64,000 nucleotides of DNA from Armigeres subalbatus. Lineage: Eukaryota; Arthropoda; Insecta; Diptera; Culicidae. Every line of letters starts with the position of its first letter. Within the stretch, counting starts at the first letter, position 1. The translations under genes were made by a program, and so were the position numbers. The notes beneath the pieces are model-generated. The model ran no database searches, had not been told where the DNA came from, and worked only from the letters and a program-made list of their open reading frames with translations. Positions 31,356-43,299 of the stretch are shown piece by piece. Where the stretch lies: positions 173,922,994-173,986,993 of the forward strand of contig NC_085141.1 of the NCBI RefSeq assembly GCF_024139115.2, read 5' to 3'.

Positions 31356-32023
31356 AATCACCTACTCGATTGTACACCACTGTGTTCTGTACCCAGCGTA
31401 TAGATAAGCTAAACTGTCGTAAACATCAGTACCACAAAGAGTATGAGGAGAATAGAAGAATAGCCATTGACGCGTCCACGTTGTTGCGATAGTTGTTACC
31501 GTAGAATTGACATAGTTGAACTACATTCTCTAGGTTTAAAAGTGAAATCTACTAAATTTATTTGCTTAAAAACTAACAGTGCATCACACCTTCTGTAGCC
31601 ATAGAGTGATAAGCACTTGATCCGTATATCGAATTGCTAACGGAGAAAAGGTGACACAGGAATTCAAATACACTCGGGAACCGCAGGTTATAGATTGCCC
31701 CATTAAGTAATCAATATTCGGCAGTAACCACATTAAAGGTAAGAGCCGTTAACATTAGGAGATGCCGAATGAGTTATGAACATAAATGATATACCATAGG
31801 GATAACGTACATAAGTGCAGAGGTTCCCAATCCATTTAGACTGGACCAGGAGAAAATTGCGAGAGAGTCAATTCCAGCTAGATCACTAACAGTAAGAACG
31901 AATTAGTAAATCATAAGATGAATTAGTAAAATTTATATCTATTGCAGGAATTTTATAATTTATCCATTCCACCGAATAAATTGATAGAATTGGGATCTAG
32001 TTTCGTTTTTCGTCTCCGCAACA
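31334..32023 (+). repeat. BEL 3' LTR
   Basis: 690 bp, near-identical to 24,267-24,955. It is followed by GGCAC, the target duplication, and then by the continuation of the interrupted host repeat ('cattttatacaaaag'). Confidence 0.96.
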
Positions 32024-32028
32024 GGCAC

Positions 32029-33460
32029 CATTTTATACAAAAGAAGGTTGATCCGAAATAAACTTTCTTCAAAGTGCAAAACTCAATCGTAAATAGCAAA
32101 TTTGATGGCGCGTCGGAGGGAGATGATGTAGTGAATTTTAATGGGTGGAATCACTAACAGCAACCAAGCTACCACGCCAAACCCGATGCCACGGAAACAG
32201 TCCTTTTTCGCAATTAACTCTTTCTTTTCGTAAAATGTTGGTCCTGAGAAGAACCAATTTTCTTTTCCCAATTCCCATTCAAATAACTAACTGCATCCAA
32301 TCGCTTGCGACACCTTGCGCTGCAACTGTCTGACAGCCACTTGATGATTTTTCGCTAAGCCTCCAAAGGTTGAAATAAATTTACAGCATTGCAACACTGC
32401 CACCCACTTCGTGCTGCTGTGTCCGCTCCGCTGCATCGAATGTCGAACCGCTCTCTGTGGAATCCCGATCAAAATGGCTCGCGCTATCGAACAGCAGCTT
32501 TCTTATATTTAATAAATTAAGCCCGTTAGCCCCGCCCTTTGTGAGCTGATATGGTGTAAATATAATGTGCACTCATAACGATTAATAAAGGGGCGGGACT
32601 AATGAAATTATTTCATTTAGATATAAGAAAGCTGCTTTAACGCCTTGCGAGCCATTTCGATCGGGTTTCTGAGACAACGGACCGTTCGGAGAATAATAAA
32701 TTCTAAGAATCCTATGAAACTTTTTCACAAGATTGTTGCGAGGAATGACAACAGAAGTTTGACTCAAGACGAAGTTTCTTCATATTACAAAACATTTTCT
32801 TTCGGCATCTGTCTGTCCAAGCGACGTTCACCGATGGGTGGTTGCTGTAGATAGTTTCCACTGAGATGGCGTCTTCATTGATTTTAAACAAAAGAAGGTT
32901 GATCCGACTATCCGAAATAAACTTTCTTCAAAGTGTAAAACTCATTCGTAAATAGCGAATTTTATAGCGCGTCGGAGGGAGATGATGTAGTGAATTTTAA
33001 TGGATGGAATCACTAACAGCAACCAAACTACCACGCCAAACCCGATGCCACCGAAACAGTCTTTTTTCGCAATTAACTCTTTCTTTTCATAAAATGTTGG
33101 TCCTGAGAAGAATCAATTTTTTTTCCCAATGTTCCTTTCCAACTAACTGACACCACAATTTGTAATAAATTTTCAGCATCGGCACCGGCGGTGCGGGATC
33201 GCCACAGTGCTATTTTATGGTCAACCTTTTTCTTCATATGAAATTCTGGTTCGTTGAGGTTGAATGATCTGCAGCAACACATCGAGGACCACCACCAATG
33301 CGATTGATTTCCTTTGAAAATGTTATTAGCGCCTCCGTGATGCTGTGTTCGCTTCGCTGCGATCGCTTTGATGCGTCTGCTCTGCGTGAAACCTTGTTCA
33401 AACTGAGGATTAGATCCAAATCCGCAAGTGATTGATTTTTGATGTCTGTGCTAGTGATGC
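32029..33460. repeat. right part of the 0.86-0.9-kb repeat array
   Basis: Continues the array interrupted by BEL. 'cgtcggagggagatgatg' recurs at 32,112 and 32,970 (858 bp apart), and 'gcgtcttcattgatttt' precedes each new unit. At 32,465-32,672 the unit carries an inverted repeat of about 90-bp arms (AGCAGCTTTCTTATAT, GGGGCGGGACTAATG, ATATAAGAAAGCTGCTTT). No transposase ORF is visible. Confidence 0.75.
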
Positions 33461-33904
33461 ATGAACGTGATTGGTTAGTTTACCTATTTCTAAACTTTTC
33501 ATCAATTATCGATAATAAATAGTTGAAAATCAGTTTTTACAAATAAATACAAAGAAGCGTTGACTCATCCTTGATCGAATGGTCCAAAAAAAAATGAAAA
33601 TCCATCGAGGAACGGCTTAGATATTAAAGTTTAAAGTCTATCATATTTTCGTGACGGTCCCCGATTTTCGCAATCGTAAAGTGTACCCCAATATAGAAAA
33701 CACAGACGTAGTCCTACGTCAAAAGGTGATAGAGAATTAACACTGTTGTTTACATTTTAGAACCAAATCCAGATGTCGCACATGTCGGGGTAGGGCTTCA
33801 GTGCTCCGCCTTCTCCCCCTGGTAAAAACATGTTTGTTTTCCTTCTGCTCATAATATTATCCCTTCAAGAGTTCCACTGGAAATTACTTCATAAATTACT
33901 CTGG
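33461..33904. other. intergenic, nothing recognised
   Basis: Transition from the 0.86-kb repeats to the GGAATTCC minisatellite; no ORF or repeat recognised. Confidence 0.4.
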
Positions 33905-36900
33905 GGTTGTCTCCAGGAGTACCTCAGGAAATTCTTCCTTGAGTTCATCCTCTTCAAGTTCACCTAGAAATTCCTTCAGTAGTTCCTCTTGGAATTCCTT
34001 CAAGAGTTTTTCTGGAAGATCTGTTTTTTTTTCAGGAGTTTCCCTGGGGATTCTTTCAGGAGTTCCTCGAGCAATTCCTCCAGGACTTTCTCTAGAAATA
34101 CCGCCGGCACTTCCGCTGGGAAATCCTGCAAAAGTTCCTCTGGGTTTTCCCGGAGGAATTTCCGAAGAAATTCATTGAGGAATTTCCGAAGAAATTCCCG
34201 GAGGAATTCCCGAAGGATCTCGAGGAGGGATTCCCAGAGGAATTCGCTGGGAGAAAAAAAAAATCCAGAGGAATTCCAAGAGGAATTCCCGGATAAATTC
34301 CAAGAGGAATTCCTGGAGGAATTCCCAGAGGAAATCCCGAAAGAATTCCCGGAGAAATTCCCAGAGGAATTCCCGGAGGAATTCCCAGAGGAAATCCAGG
34401 AGAAACTCCCGGACGAATTCCCATAGGAGGAACTCCCGGACGAATTACCGGAGGGTTTCCCAGAGGAATTACCAGAGAAATTCCTGGAAGAATTCCCAGA
34501 GGAATTCCCAGAAAAATTCCCGGAGGAATTCCCAAAGAAATTCCCGGAGGAATTCCCAGAGGAATTCCAAGAGGAATTCCCAGAGGAATTCCAAGAGGAA
34601 TTCCCAGAGGAATTCCAAGAGGAATTCCCGGAGGAATTCCAAGAGGAATTCCCGGAGGAATTCCCGGAGGAATTCCCAATGGAAATCCCAGAGGAAATCC
34701 AGGAGGAACTCCCGGACGAATTCCCAGAGGAATTCCCGGACGAATTCCCAGAGGAACTCCCGGATGAATTCCCATAGGAATTCCCGTACGAATTCGAAGA
34801 GGAAATCCAGGAGGATTTCCCGAACGAATTCCCAGAGGAATTCCCGGAGGAATTCAAGAAGGAATTTACGAAGGAATTCGCAGAGGAATTCCAGAAGGAA
34901 TTCCTAGAGAAATTCCCGAAGGAATTCCTTGAGGAATTCCCGAAAGAAATCCTGGAGAAATTCCCGAAGGAATTCCCAGAAGAATTCCCGAAGGATTTCC
35001 TAGAGGAATTCCCGAAGAATTTCCTGGAGGAATTCCCGATTACCGAAGGAATTCCCAGAAGAATTCCCGGAGAAATTCCCAGAGAATTTCCCGGAAGAAT
35101 TCCCAGAAGAAATCCCGAAAGAATTCCCGGAGGAATTCCCTGAGGAATTCTCAGAGGAATTCCTCAGGAATTCCTGGAGGAATTCCCAGAGGAATTCCCG
35201 GAGGAATTCCCAGAGGAATCTCCGGAGTAATTCCCAGAGGAAATCCCAGTGGAATTCCCGGAGTAACTCCTAGAAGAATTCCCAGAGGTATTTCCAGAGG
35301 AATTCCCAGAGAAATTCCCAGAGGAATTCCCGGAGGATTAACTGGAGGAATTCCAGAAGGATTTCCCGAAGAAATTCGCAGAGGAATTCCCGAAGGAATT
35401 CCTAGAGAAATTCCAGAAGGAATTCCTAGAGTAAGTCGAAGGAATTCCAGAAGAATTCCCGAAGGATTTCCTAGAGGAATTCGAAGAATTTCCTGGAGGA
35501 ATTCCGATTACCGAAGGAATTCCAGAGGAATTCCCGGAGAAATTCCCAGAGGAATTCCCAGAGGATTTCCCGGAAGAATTCCCAGAAGAAATCCCGAAAG
35601 AATTCCCGGAGGAATTCCCTGAGGAATTCTCAGAGGAATTCCTCAGGAATTCCTGGAGGAATTCCCAGAGGAATTCCCGGAGGAATTCCCAGAGGAATCA
35701 CCGGAGTAATTCCCAGTGGAATTCCCGGAGTAATTCCTAGAAGAATTCCCAGAGGTATTTCCAGAGGAATTCCCAGAGAAATTTCCAGAGGAATTCCCGG
35801 AGGATTAACTGGAGGAATTCCAGAAGGATTTCCCGAAGAAATTCGCAGAGGAATTCCCGAAGGAATTCCTAGAGAAATTCCAGAAGGAATTCCTAGAGTA
35901 AGTCCCGAAGGAATTCCCAGAGGAATTCCCGAAGGAATTCCCAAAGGAATTCTCGAGGGAATTCCTAGAGTAAGTCCCGAAGGAATTCCCGAAGGAATTC
36001 CCAAAGGAATTCCCGAAGAAATTCCCAAAGGAATTCCCGAAGGAATTCCCAAAGGAATTCCCGAAGGAATTCCTGAAGGAATTCCAGAAGAATTTCCTGG
36101 AGGAATTCCCGAAGGATCTCGAGGAGGGATTCCCAGAGGAATTCGCTGGGAGAAAAAAAAATCCAGAGGAATTCCAAGAGGAATTCCCGGATAAATTCCA
36201 AGAGGTATTCCTGGAGGAATTCCCAGAGGAAATCCCGAAAGAATTTCCGGAGAAATTCCCAGAGGAATTCCCGGAGGAATTCCCAGAGGAAATCCAGGAG
36301 AAACTCCCGGACGAATTCCCATAGGAGGAACTCCCGGACGAATTACCGGAGGGTTTCCCAGAGAAATTACCAGAGAAATTCCTGGAAGAATTCCCAGAGG
36401 AATTCCCAGAAAAATTCCCGGAGGAATTCCCAAAGAAATTCCCGGAGGAATTCCCAGAGGAATTCCCAGAGGAATTCCAAGAGGAATTCCCAGAAGAATT
36501 CCAAGAGGAATTCCCGGAGGAATTCCAAGAGAAATTCCCGGAGGAATTCCCAGAGGAATTCCCAATGGAAATCCCAGAGGAAATCCAGGAGGAACTCCCG
36601 GACGAATTCCCAGAGGAATTCCCGGACGAATTCCCAGAGGAACTCCCGGATGAATTCCCATAGGAATTCCTGTACGAATTCGAAGAGGAAATCCAGGAGG
36701 AACTCCCGAACGAATTCCCAGAGGAATTCCCGGAGGAATTCAAGAAGGAATTTACGAAGGAATTCGCAGAGGAATTCCAGAAGGAATTCCTAGAGAAATT
36801 CCCGAAGGAATTCCTTGAGGAATTCCCGAAAGAAATCCTGGAGAAATTCCCGAAGGAATTCCCAGAAGAATTCCCGAAGGATTTCCTAGAGGAATTCCCG

Positions 36901-38185
36901 AAGAATTTCCTGGAGGAATTCCCGATTACCGAAGGAATTCCCAGAAGAATTCCCGGAGAAATTCCCAGAGGATTTCCCGGAAGAATTCCCAGAAGAAATC
37001 CCGAAAGAATTCCCGGAGGAATTCCCTGAGGAATTCTCAGAGGAATTCCTCAGGAATTCCTGGAGGAATTCCCAGAGGAATTCCCGGAGGAATTCCCAGA
37101 GGAATCTCCGGAGTAATTCCCAGAGGAAATCCCAGTGGAATTCCCGGAGTAACTCCTAGAAGAATTCCCAGAGGTATTTCCAGAGGAATTCCCAGAGAAA
37201 TTCCCAGAGGAAGTCCCGGAGGATTAACTGGAGGAATTCCAGAAGGATTTCCCGAAGAAATTCGCAGAGGAATTTCCGAAGGAATTCCTAGAGAAATTCC
37301 AGAAGGAATTCCTAGAGTAAGTCCCGAAGGAATTCCCAGAAGAATTCCCGAAGGATTTCCTAGAGGAATTCCCGAAGAATTTCCTGGAGGAATTCCCGAT
37401 TACCGAAGGAATTCCCAGAGGAATTCCCGGAGAAATTCCCAGAGGAATTCCCAGAGGATTTCCCGGAAGAATTCCCAGAAGAAATCCCGAAAGAATTCCC
37501 GGAGGAATTCCCTGAGGAATTCTCAGAGGAATTCCTCAGGAATTCCTGGAGGAATTCCCAGAGGAATTCCCGGAGGAATTCCCAGAGGAATCACCGGAGT
37601 AATTCCCAGTGGAATTCCCGGAGTAATTCCTAGAAGAATTCCCAGAGGTATTTCCAGAGGAATTCCCAGAGAAATTCCCAGAGGAATTCCCGGAGGATTA
37701 ACTGGAGGAATTCCCGGAGGATTAACTGGAGGAATTCCAGAAGGATTTCCCGGAGAAATTCGCAGAGGAATTCCCGAAGGAATTCCTAGAGAAATTCCAG
37801 AAGGAATTCCTAGAGTAAGTCCCGAAGGAATTCCCAGAGGAATTCTCGAAGGAATTCCCAAAGGAATTCTCGAGGGAATTCCTAGAGTAAGTCCCGAAGG
37901 AATTCCCGAAGGAATTCCCAAAGGAATTCCCGAAGAAATTCCCAAAGGAATTCCCGAAGGAATTCCTGAAGGAATTCCAGAAGAATTTCCTGGAGGAATT
38001 CCCGAAGGAATTTCTGGAGGAATTCCCGAAGAAATTCCTGGAGGAATTCCCCAAGGAACTCCTAGAGAAATTCCCGGAGTATTTCCCAGAGGAATTCCCG
38101 AAGGAATTCTTTGAGGTACTGCCGTAGGAATTCCCGGAGAAATTCTTGAAGGAATTCGCGGTGGAATTTCCAGAGGAATTAACAT
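33905..38185. repeat. GGAATTCC-type 12-bp minisatellite with higher-order structure
   Basis: Over 4.2 kb of variants of a 12-bp unit (GGAATTCCCRGA, often with the palindrome GGAATTCC). Landmarks show higher-order copies: 'gggagaaaaaaaa' at 34,249 and 36,148; 'gattaactggagg' at 35,336, 35,813, 37,223 and 37,696. So units of about 1.89 kb contain sub-repeats of about 475 bp. Long open frames on the minus strand (GIPLGIPPGIPS, NSSGNSFG) and on the plus strand are by-products of a period divisible by three, and I do not call them genes. Many EcoRI sites are predicted. Confidence 0.95.
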
Positions 38186-38189
38186 TAAA

Positions 38190-41100
38190 TTAGAACATTC
38201 AAAGTTAATTGCCTATATGCCGGGTATTAAGCCACCCGGAGTGGAAATTAATTACTATGTCTGAAACTTGATTATGCATATGTACAACATGTGATGAGAT
38301 TTAGTTCGGAAAAAGGTATTGGAGGTAACCGCCCCTTCGGTGGGTTTGATCCACGACCCCAGTTCGCATGACAGGTGCTTTCCCTACTAAGCTACGAAGG
38401 AGACCTCCGTCGGTGACCACGGAGGTCCTTCAGCTTAGCGGTACTGATGCGAACTGGCATCAAACCCCACCGAGCACAGGTACCCAATCCAATACATTTT
38501 CCGAACTAACTCTCTCAAATGTATTTTGTACATCATGCATAATCAAGTAGGACATAGTAATTTAGTATTGTCCACCCGGGCTTAATACCCGGCTTCATAG
38601 CAACGGCGCTCAACTTTGAATGTAGGGTTCTCGTGTGGCGATTCTCTTCGCCAGTGTGGTCGTCAGATCCCAACACGACCACACAAGCGAAGCACAGATC
38701 GCTCACTCGAGATCAGTACATTCATTGAGTTAATTGCCTATGAAGCAAGTGTTAAGACCCGGGTGGAAATACTAAATACTATGTCCTGAAACTTGATTAT
38801 GATGTGTACAAAATACATTTGAGAGATTTAGTTCGGAAAATGTATTGAGAGATTGGAGGTAACCGCCCTGGTGCTGGTGAATGGGGTTTGATCAGTACCC
38901 CAGTTGCGGTGGACGACAGGTGCTTTCCCTAGCTTAGCTAGGGAAGGACACCTGTCATGCGAACTGGGTCGGGATCAAACCAAATTCCCAGCACCAGGTA
39001 CCAGCCAATCTCTCGCAATACCTTTTTCCGAACTAACTCTCTCAAATGTATTTATATGCATAATCAAGTTTCAGACATAGTAATTTAGTATTGTCCGGCT
39101 CCTACACTTGGCTTAATACCCGGCATATAGGCAATCAACTTTGAATGTACTGATCTCGAGTGAGCGATCTCTTCGCTTGTGTGGTCGTGTTGGGATCCCA
39201 ACACGACCACACAAGCGAAGAGATCGCCACTACTTCATTGACATTGCTGATTAATTGCATATGTGTAGGAGCCACGGACAATACTAAATACTATGTCTGA
39301 AACTTGATTATGCATATGTACAACATTTGAGAGAGTTAGTTCTGAAAAGGTATTGCGAGATTGGCTGGTAACCCCTTCGGTGCTGGGAATTTGGTTTATC
39401 CAGTACCCGCTATGCTGCGGTATGACGGAGGTGCCTTTCCCTAGCTAGTAGGGAAGGACCTCCGTCGTCATGCGAACTGGGGTCGTGATCAAACCCCACC
39501 GAAGGTACCAGCCAGGTTATCTCTCCAATACCTTTTCCAGAACTAAATCTCTCAAATGTTGTACATATGCATAATCAAGTTTCAGACATAGTAATTAGTA
39601 TTTAGTATTGTCCGGGTGGCTCCTTGGCTTCATCAGCAACGGCAATTAACTTTGAATGTACTGATCTCGAGTGGCGATCTCTCTTCGCTTGTGTGGTCGT
39701 GTTGGGATCTGACGACCAAACTGGCGAAGAGATCGCCACTCACACAGTACCCTACTTCATTGAGCGCCGTTGCTGATGAAGCAAGTGTGTAGGAGCCGGA
39801 CAATACTAAATACTCATGTCTACTTGATTGACATGATGTACAAAAATACATTTGAGAGAGTTAGTTCTGAAAATGTATTGCGAGAGATTGGCTGGTACTT
39901 GGTGCTGGGAATTTGGTTTCATCAGTACCCGCTAAGCTGCGGTGGACGATGGAGGTCCTTTCCCTAGCTTAGTAGGGAAAGGCACCTTCGTCATGCGAAC
40001 TGGGGTCGTGATGATCAAACCCAGCACCGAAGGGGCGCTTACCCTCCAATACCTTTTCAGAACTAACTCTATCTCACATTGTGTACATATGCATAATCAA
40101 GTTTCAGACATAGTAATGAGTATTTAGTATTGTCCGGCTTAATACCCGGCATATAGGCAATTAACTTTGAATGTACTGATCTCGAGTGGCGATCTCCGCT
40201 TGTGTGGTCGTGTTGGATCTGACGACCAAACAAGCGAAGAGATCATCACTCGACAACCCTACTTCATTGAGCGCCGTTGTTGATGAAGCAAGTGTGTAGG
40301 AGTGGACAATACTAAATTACTCATCCTGAAACTTGGTTGACATGATATGTACAAAATACATTTGAGAGAGTTAGTTCTGAAAAGGTATTGCGAGATTGGC
40401 TGGTACCTGGTGGGGTTTCATCAGTACCCGCTAAGTTGCGGTGGACGACAGGTGCTTTCCCTTCGTAGCTACGAAGGACCTCCGTCATGCGAATTGCGGG
40501 TACTGATCCAAATTCCCACCGAAGGGGCGGTTACTCTCCAATACCTTTTCCGAACTAAATCTATCACATGTTGTACATATGCATAACCAAGTTTCAGGAT
40601 AGTAATTAATTTCCACCCGGCTCACCCGGCTTCATAGGCAATTAACTTTGAATGTAGGGTTCGAGTGGCGATCTGTGCCAGTGTGGTCGTGTTGGGATCT
40701 GACGACCACACTGGCACAACCTCACACACCCTACTTCATTAATTGCGCCGTATGCCGGGTATGAAGCCACCCAGGAGTTGGAAATTAATTACTATCCTGA
40801 AACTTTGGTTGATTATGCATATGTACAAAATACATTTGAGAGAGTTAGTTCGGAAAATGTATTGGAGAGATTGGCTGGTACCTTCGGTGCTGGGAATTTG
40901 GTTTCATCAGTACCCCAGTTGCGGTGGACGACGGAGGTCCTTTCCCTTACTAAGCTACGAAGCACCTCCGTCGTCCGAACTGGGGTCGTGGGATCAAATT
41001 CCCAGCACCGAAGGGCGGCAATACCCTGCAATACATTTTCAGAACTAACTCTATCACATGTTGTACATATGCATAATCAAGTTTCAGACATAGTAATTAA

Positions 41101-42100
41101 TTTCCACTCCGGGTGGCTTAATACCCGGCATATAGGCAATTAACTTTGAATGTACTTCATCAGAGTGGCGATCTCTTCGTAGGGTTGTGTGAGGTTAATG
41201 CCAGTTGGTCTGAGATCCCAACACGAACTCACACAAGCCCTACTTCATTGAGTACATTCAAAGTTAATTGCCTATGAAGCAAGTGTGTAGGAGCCGGACA
41301 ATACTAAATACTATGTCTGAAACTTGGTTATGACATGATGTACAATACATTTGAGAGATTTAGTTCTGAAAATGTATTGCGAGAGATTGGCTGGTACCGC
41401 CCTTCGGTTGAATTTGGTTTGATCAGTACCCGCTAAGTTGCGGTGGACGACGGAGGTCCTTCGTAGCTTAGTAGGAAAGCACCTCCGTCATGCGAGCTGG
41501 GGTCGGGATCAAACAAATTCCCAGCACCGAAGGTACGCCAATCTCCAATACCTTTTCAGAACTAACTCTATCAAATGTATTTTGTACACATCATGTTTCA
41601 GACATAGTAATTAATTGTCATCTCGGGTGGCTTAAATACCCGGTCAGCAAGGCAATTAACTGAATGTACTGATCTCGAGTGGCGTCTCTTCGCTTTGGTC
41701 GTGTTGGGATCTGACGACCAAACTGGCACAACCTCACACAACCCTACTTCATTGAGCGCCGTTGCTGATGAAGCAAGTGTGTAGGAGCCGGACAATACTA
41801 AATACTCATCCTACTTGGTTGACATGATGTGTACAAAATACATTTGAGAGAGTTAGTTCTGAAAATGTATTGCGAGAGATTGGCTGGTACCTGGTGCTGG
41901 GAATTTGGTTTCATCAGTACCCGCTAAGCTGCGGTGGACGACGGAGGTCCTTCGTAGCTTAGTAGGGAAAGCACCTGTCATGCGAACTGGGGTCGTGGGA
42001 TCAAACCCCACCGAAGGGGCGGTTACCCTCCAATACCTTTTCCGAACTAAATCTATCACATGTTGTACATATGCATAATCAAGTTTCAGACATAGTAATT
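38190..42100. repeat. array of about 500-bp palindromic units with tRNA-like segments
   Basis: Around seven to eight units recur every 485-517 bp ('ctcgagtggcgatct' near 39,149, 39,665, 40,182, 40,667, 41,163, 41,675). Each unit contains two large inverted repeats: one centred on the tRNA-like 'cgtagcttagtaggg' segment, the other on 'gtcgtgttgggatctgacgac'. Sequence on each arm switches between a motif and its complement from unit to unit. The A-box TAGCTTAGTAGG and a T-arm-like 'gtgggatcaaaccccac' are seen, for example, at 41,957-42,015. No ORF is credible. Confidence 0.85.
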
Positions 42101-42104
42101 AAAT

Positions 42105-42290
42105 TAGATCAAAACTCAATTAAAATTAAATTAAAATAAAATTCAAATTTAAATTACATTAAAATAAATTAAATCAATATAAATTTGAAAAAAATAAAAT
42201 TCAAATTTATTTACAGTTTAATAAATATGAAAGTTGAATTTAAAATAATTGAAAAAATTATATTTTATAAAATGTTGATGAACCATTAAT
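42105..42290. repeat. AT-rich low-complexity sequence
   Basis: Runs of 'aaattaaa', 'aaataaaattcaaa' and similar words; no other content. Confidence 0.8.
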
Positions 42291-42309
42291 TGGGGTCTCT
42301 ATGGGGCTC

Positions 42310-42585
42310 CAGTAGCCTTGGAGCAAAGGCGTAGGATTGCCAATCCGGAGATGGCGAGTTCAATTCTCGGTCCGGTCTAGGATGCTTTCAGGATGGACAC
42401 ATTCTCGACACCCTGGGCATAGTGAATACATTGTACTTGCCGCACAAGTTACATACTCATGCAATGTCTGGCATTGAAAAGCTTTCAATTAATAACTGAC
42501 GAAATGCTAATAGAATACTAAGTTGAAAAGCAGGCCATGTTCCAGTTGGAATGTAGAGCCTTTGAAGAAGAAGAGAAGATGAACC
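42310..42585 (+). mobile_element. Feilai-like SINE, full length
   Basis: It has the tRNA-like head 'gcgtaggattgccaatccgg', a B-box-like GTTCAATTCTC and 'ggtccggtctagg'. The body includes 'cattgaaaagctttcaatta', and it ends with 'ttccagttggaatgtagag' plus an AAGAAGAAGAGAAG tail. It serves as the reference for the split copies in Fbxl7 intron 3. Confidence 0.85.
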
Positions 42586-42689
42586 ATAATTTTCATCAGC
42601 TCAATTTTATCTTTACAATTCATAGTGCAATGATTCTTTTATACCTTTCTGAGATTCCATGTATTCCACAGATATTAGAAAAAAAATCC

Positions 42690-43290
42690 CGACTGGCACC
42701 AGCCATATGATGCAAATCCTGAACGCAATATTTTTATGTAATAAATAACCAGCACCGCTGGATGCTGGAAACCCAGCTTAGGCGGCACGGTTGGAAGACA
42801 AACGATCGGGTCATTTGTTTGCTGCTAGGTACCTGTGTAATCTTCCGCTATGCACGCACGATTCGGGTTTTGATTTCCAGGAGCTTCGATACAAGTGGCG
42901 ATTATACAAATCCATTTCACTTGCGGCTAGCTTTGGCAGACCGGCACTGATCGTGAGGTGTGACTCCTGGGGACAAAATCCAACGTGAATATCGTAAATG
43001 TGTATATGCAAAGAAAACTTACATGGTAAACCAATGCAATGCCACAATAACAGCATTCCCCCGGCTGGCTCTGACCATATGATGCAAATTATACCTCTAG
43101 GATTGCGTGTGAATAAAAACGCCGGACGCTGGAATCCCAGCTTTGGTGACACCTTCCTTTGGAAGACATGCGATCGGATCTTTGGGATTGATGTTAACAG
43201 TTTGGGTTGGCAGTTTGATCTTGTGGGGCAAATCCTGGAAACAAAATCCAATGTGAATATCGGTTATGTGCATTTGTAAATAAACTTACA
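42690..43290. repeat. tandem duplication of an unknown segment (period about 371 bp)
   Basis: 'ccatatgatgcaaat', 'ctggaaacccagctt'/'ctggaatcccagctt', 'gacaaacgatcgg'/'gacatgcgatcgg' and 'aaaatccaacgtgaatatcg'/'aaaatccaatgtgaatatcg' recur in order at an offset of about 371 bp. The copies are diverged. ORFs crossing it on both strands look accidental. Confidence 0.65.
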
Positions 43291-43299
43291 TGATAAACA

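Larger units (their letters stand above)
24267..32023 (+). mobile_element. BEL/Pao LTR retrotransposon, young
   Basis: A 7.76-kb element with LTRs 24,267-24,955 and 31,334-32,023 that differ at only about three positions. It is flanked by a perfect 5-bp target duplication GGCAC (24,262-24,266; 32,024-32,028). The order gag, protease, RT, RNase H, integrase and a C-terminal DUF5641-like region is typical of BEL/Pao. Unusual points are a PHD-finger N-terminal protein, a stop between the two gag halves, a frame change before the protease, and a MITE in pol. Confidence 0.96.

Noticed and set aside
34000..38185. Long open frames encoding GIPLGIPPG or NSSGNSSG repeat proteins
   Set aside because: The 12-bp repeat period keeps several frames open at once on both strands; there are no splice, signal or domain features, so they are by-products of the minisatellite.
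40813..41031. ORFs in the palindromic array
   Set aside because: Each appears on both strands because the units are self-complementary; none is conserved between units.
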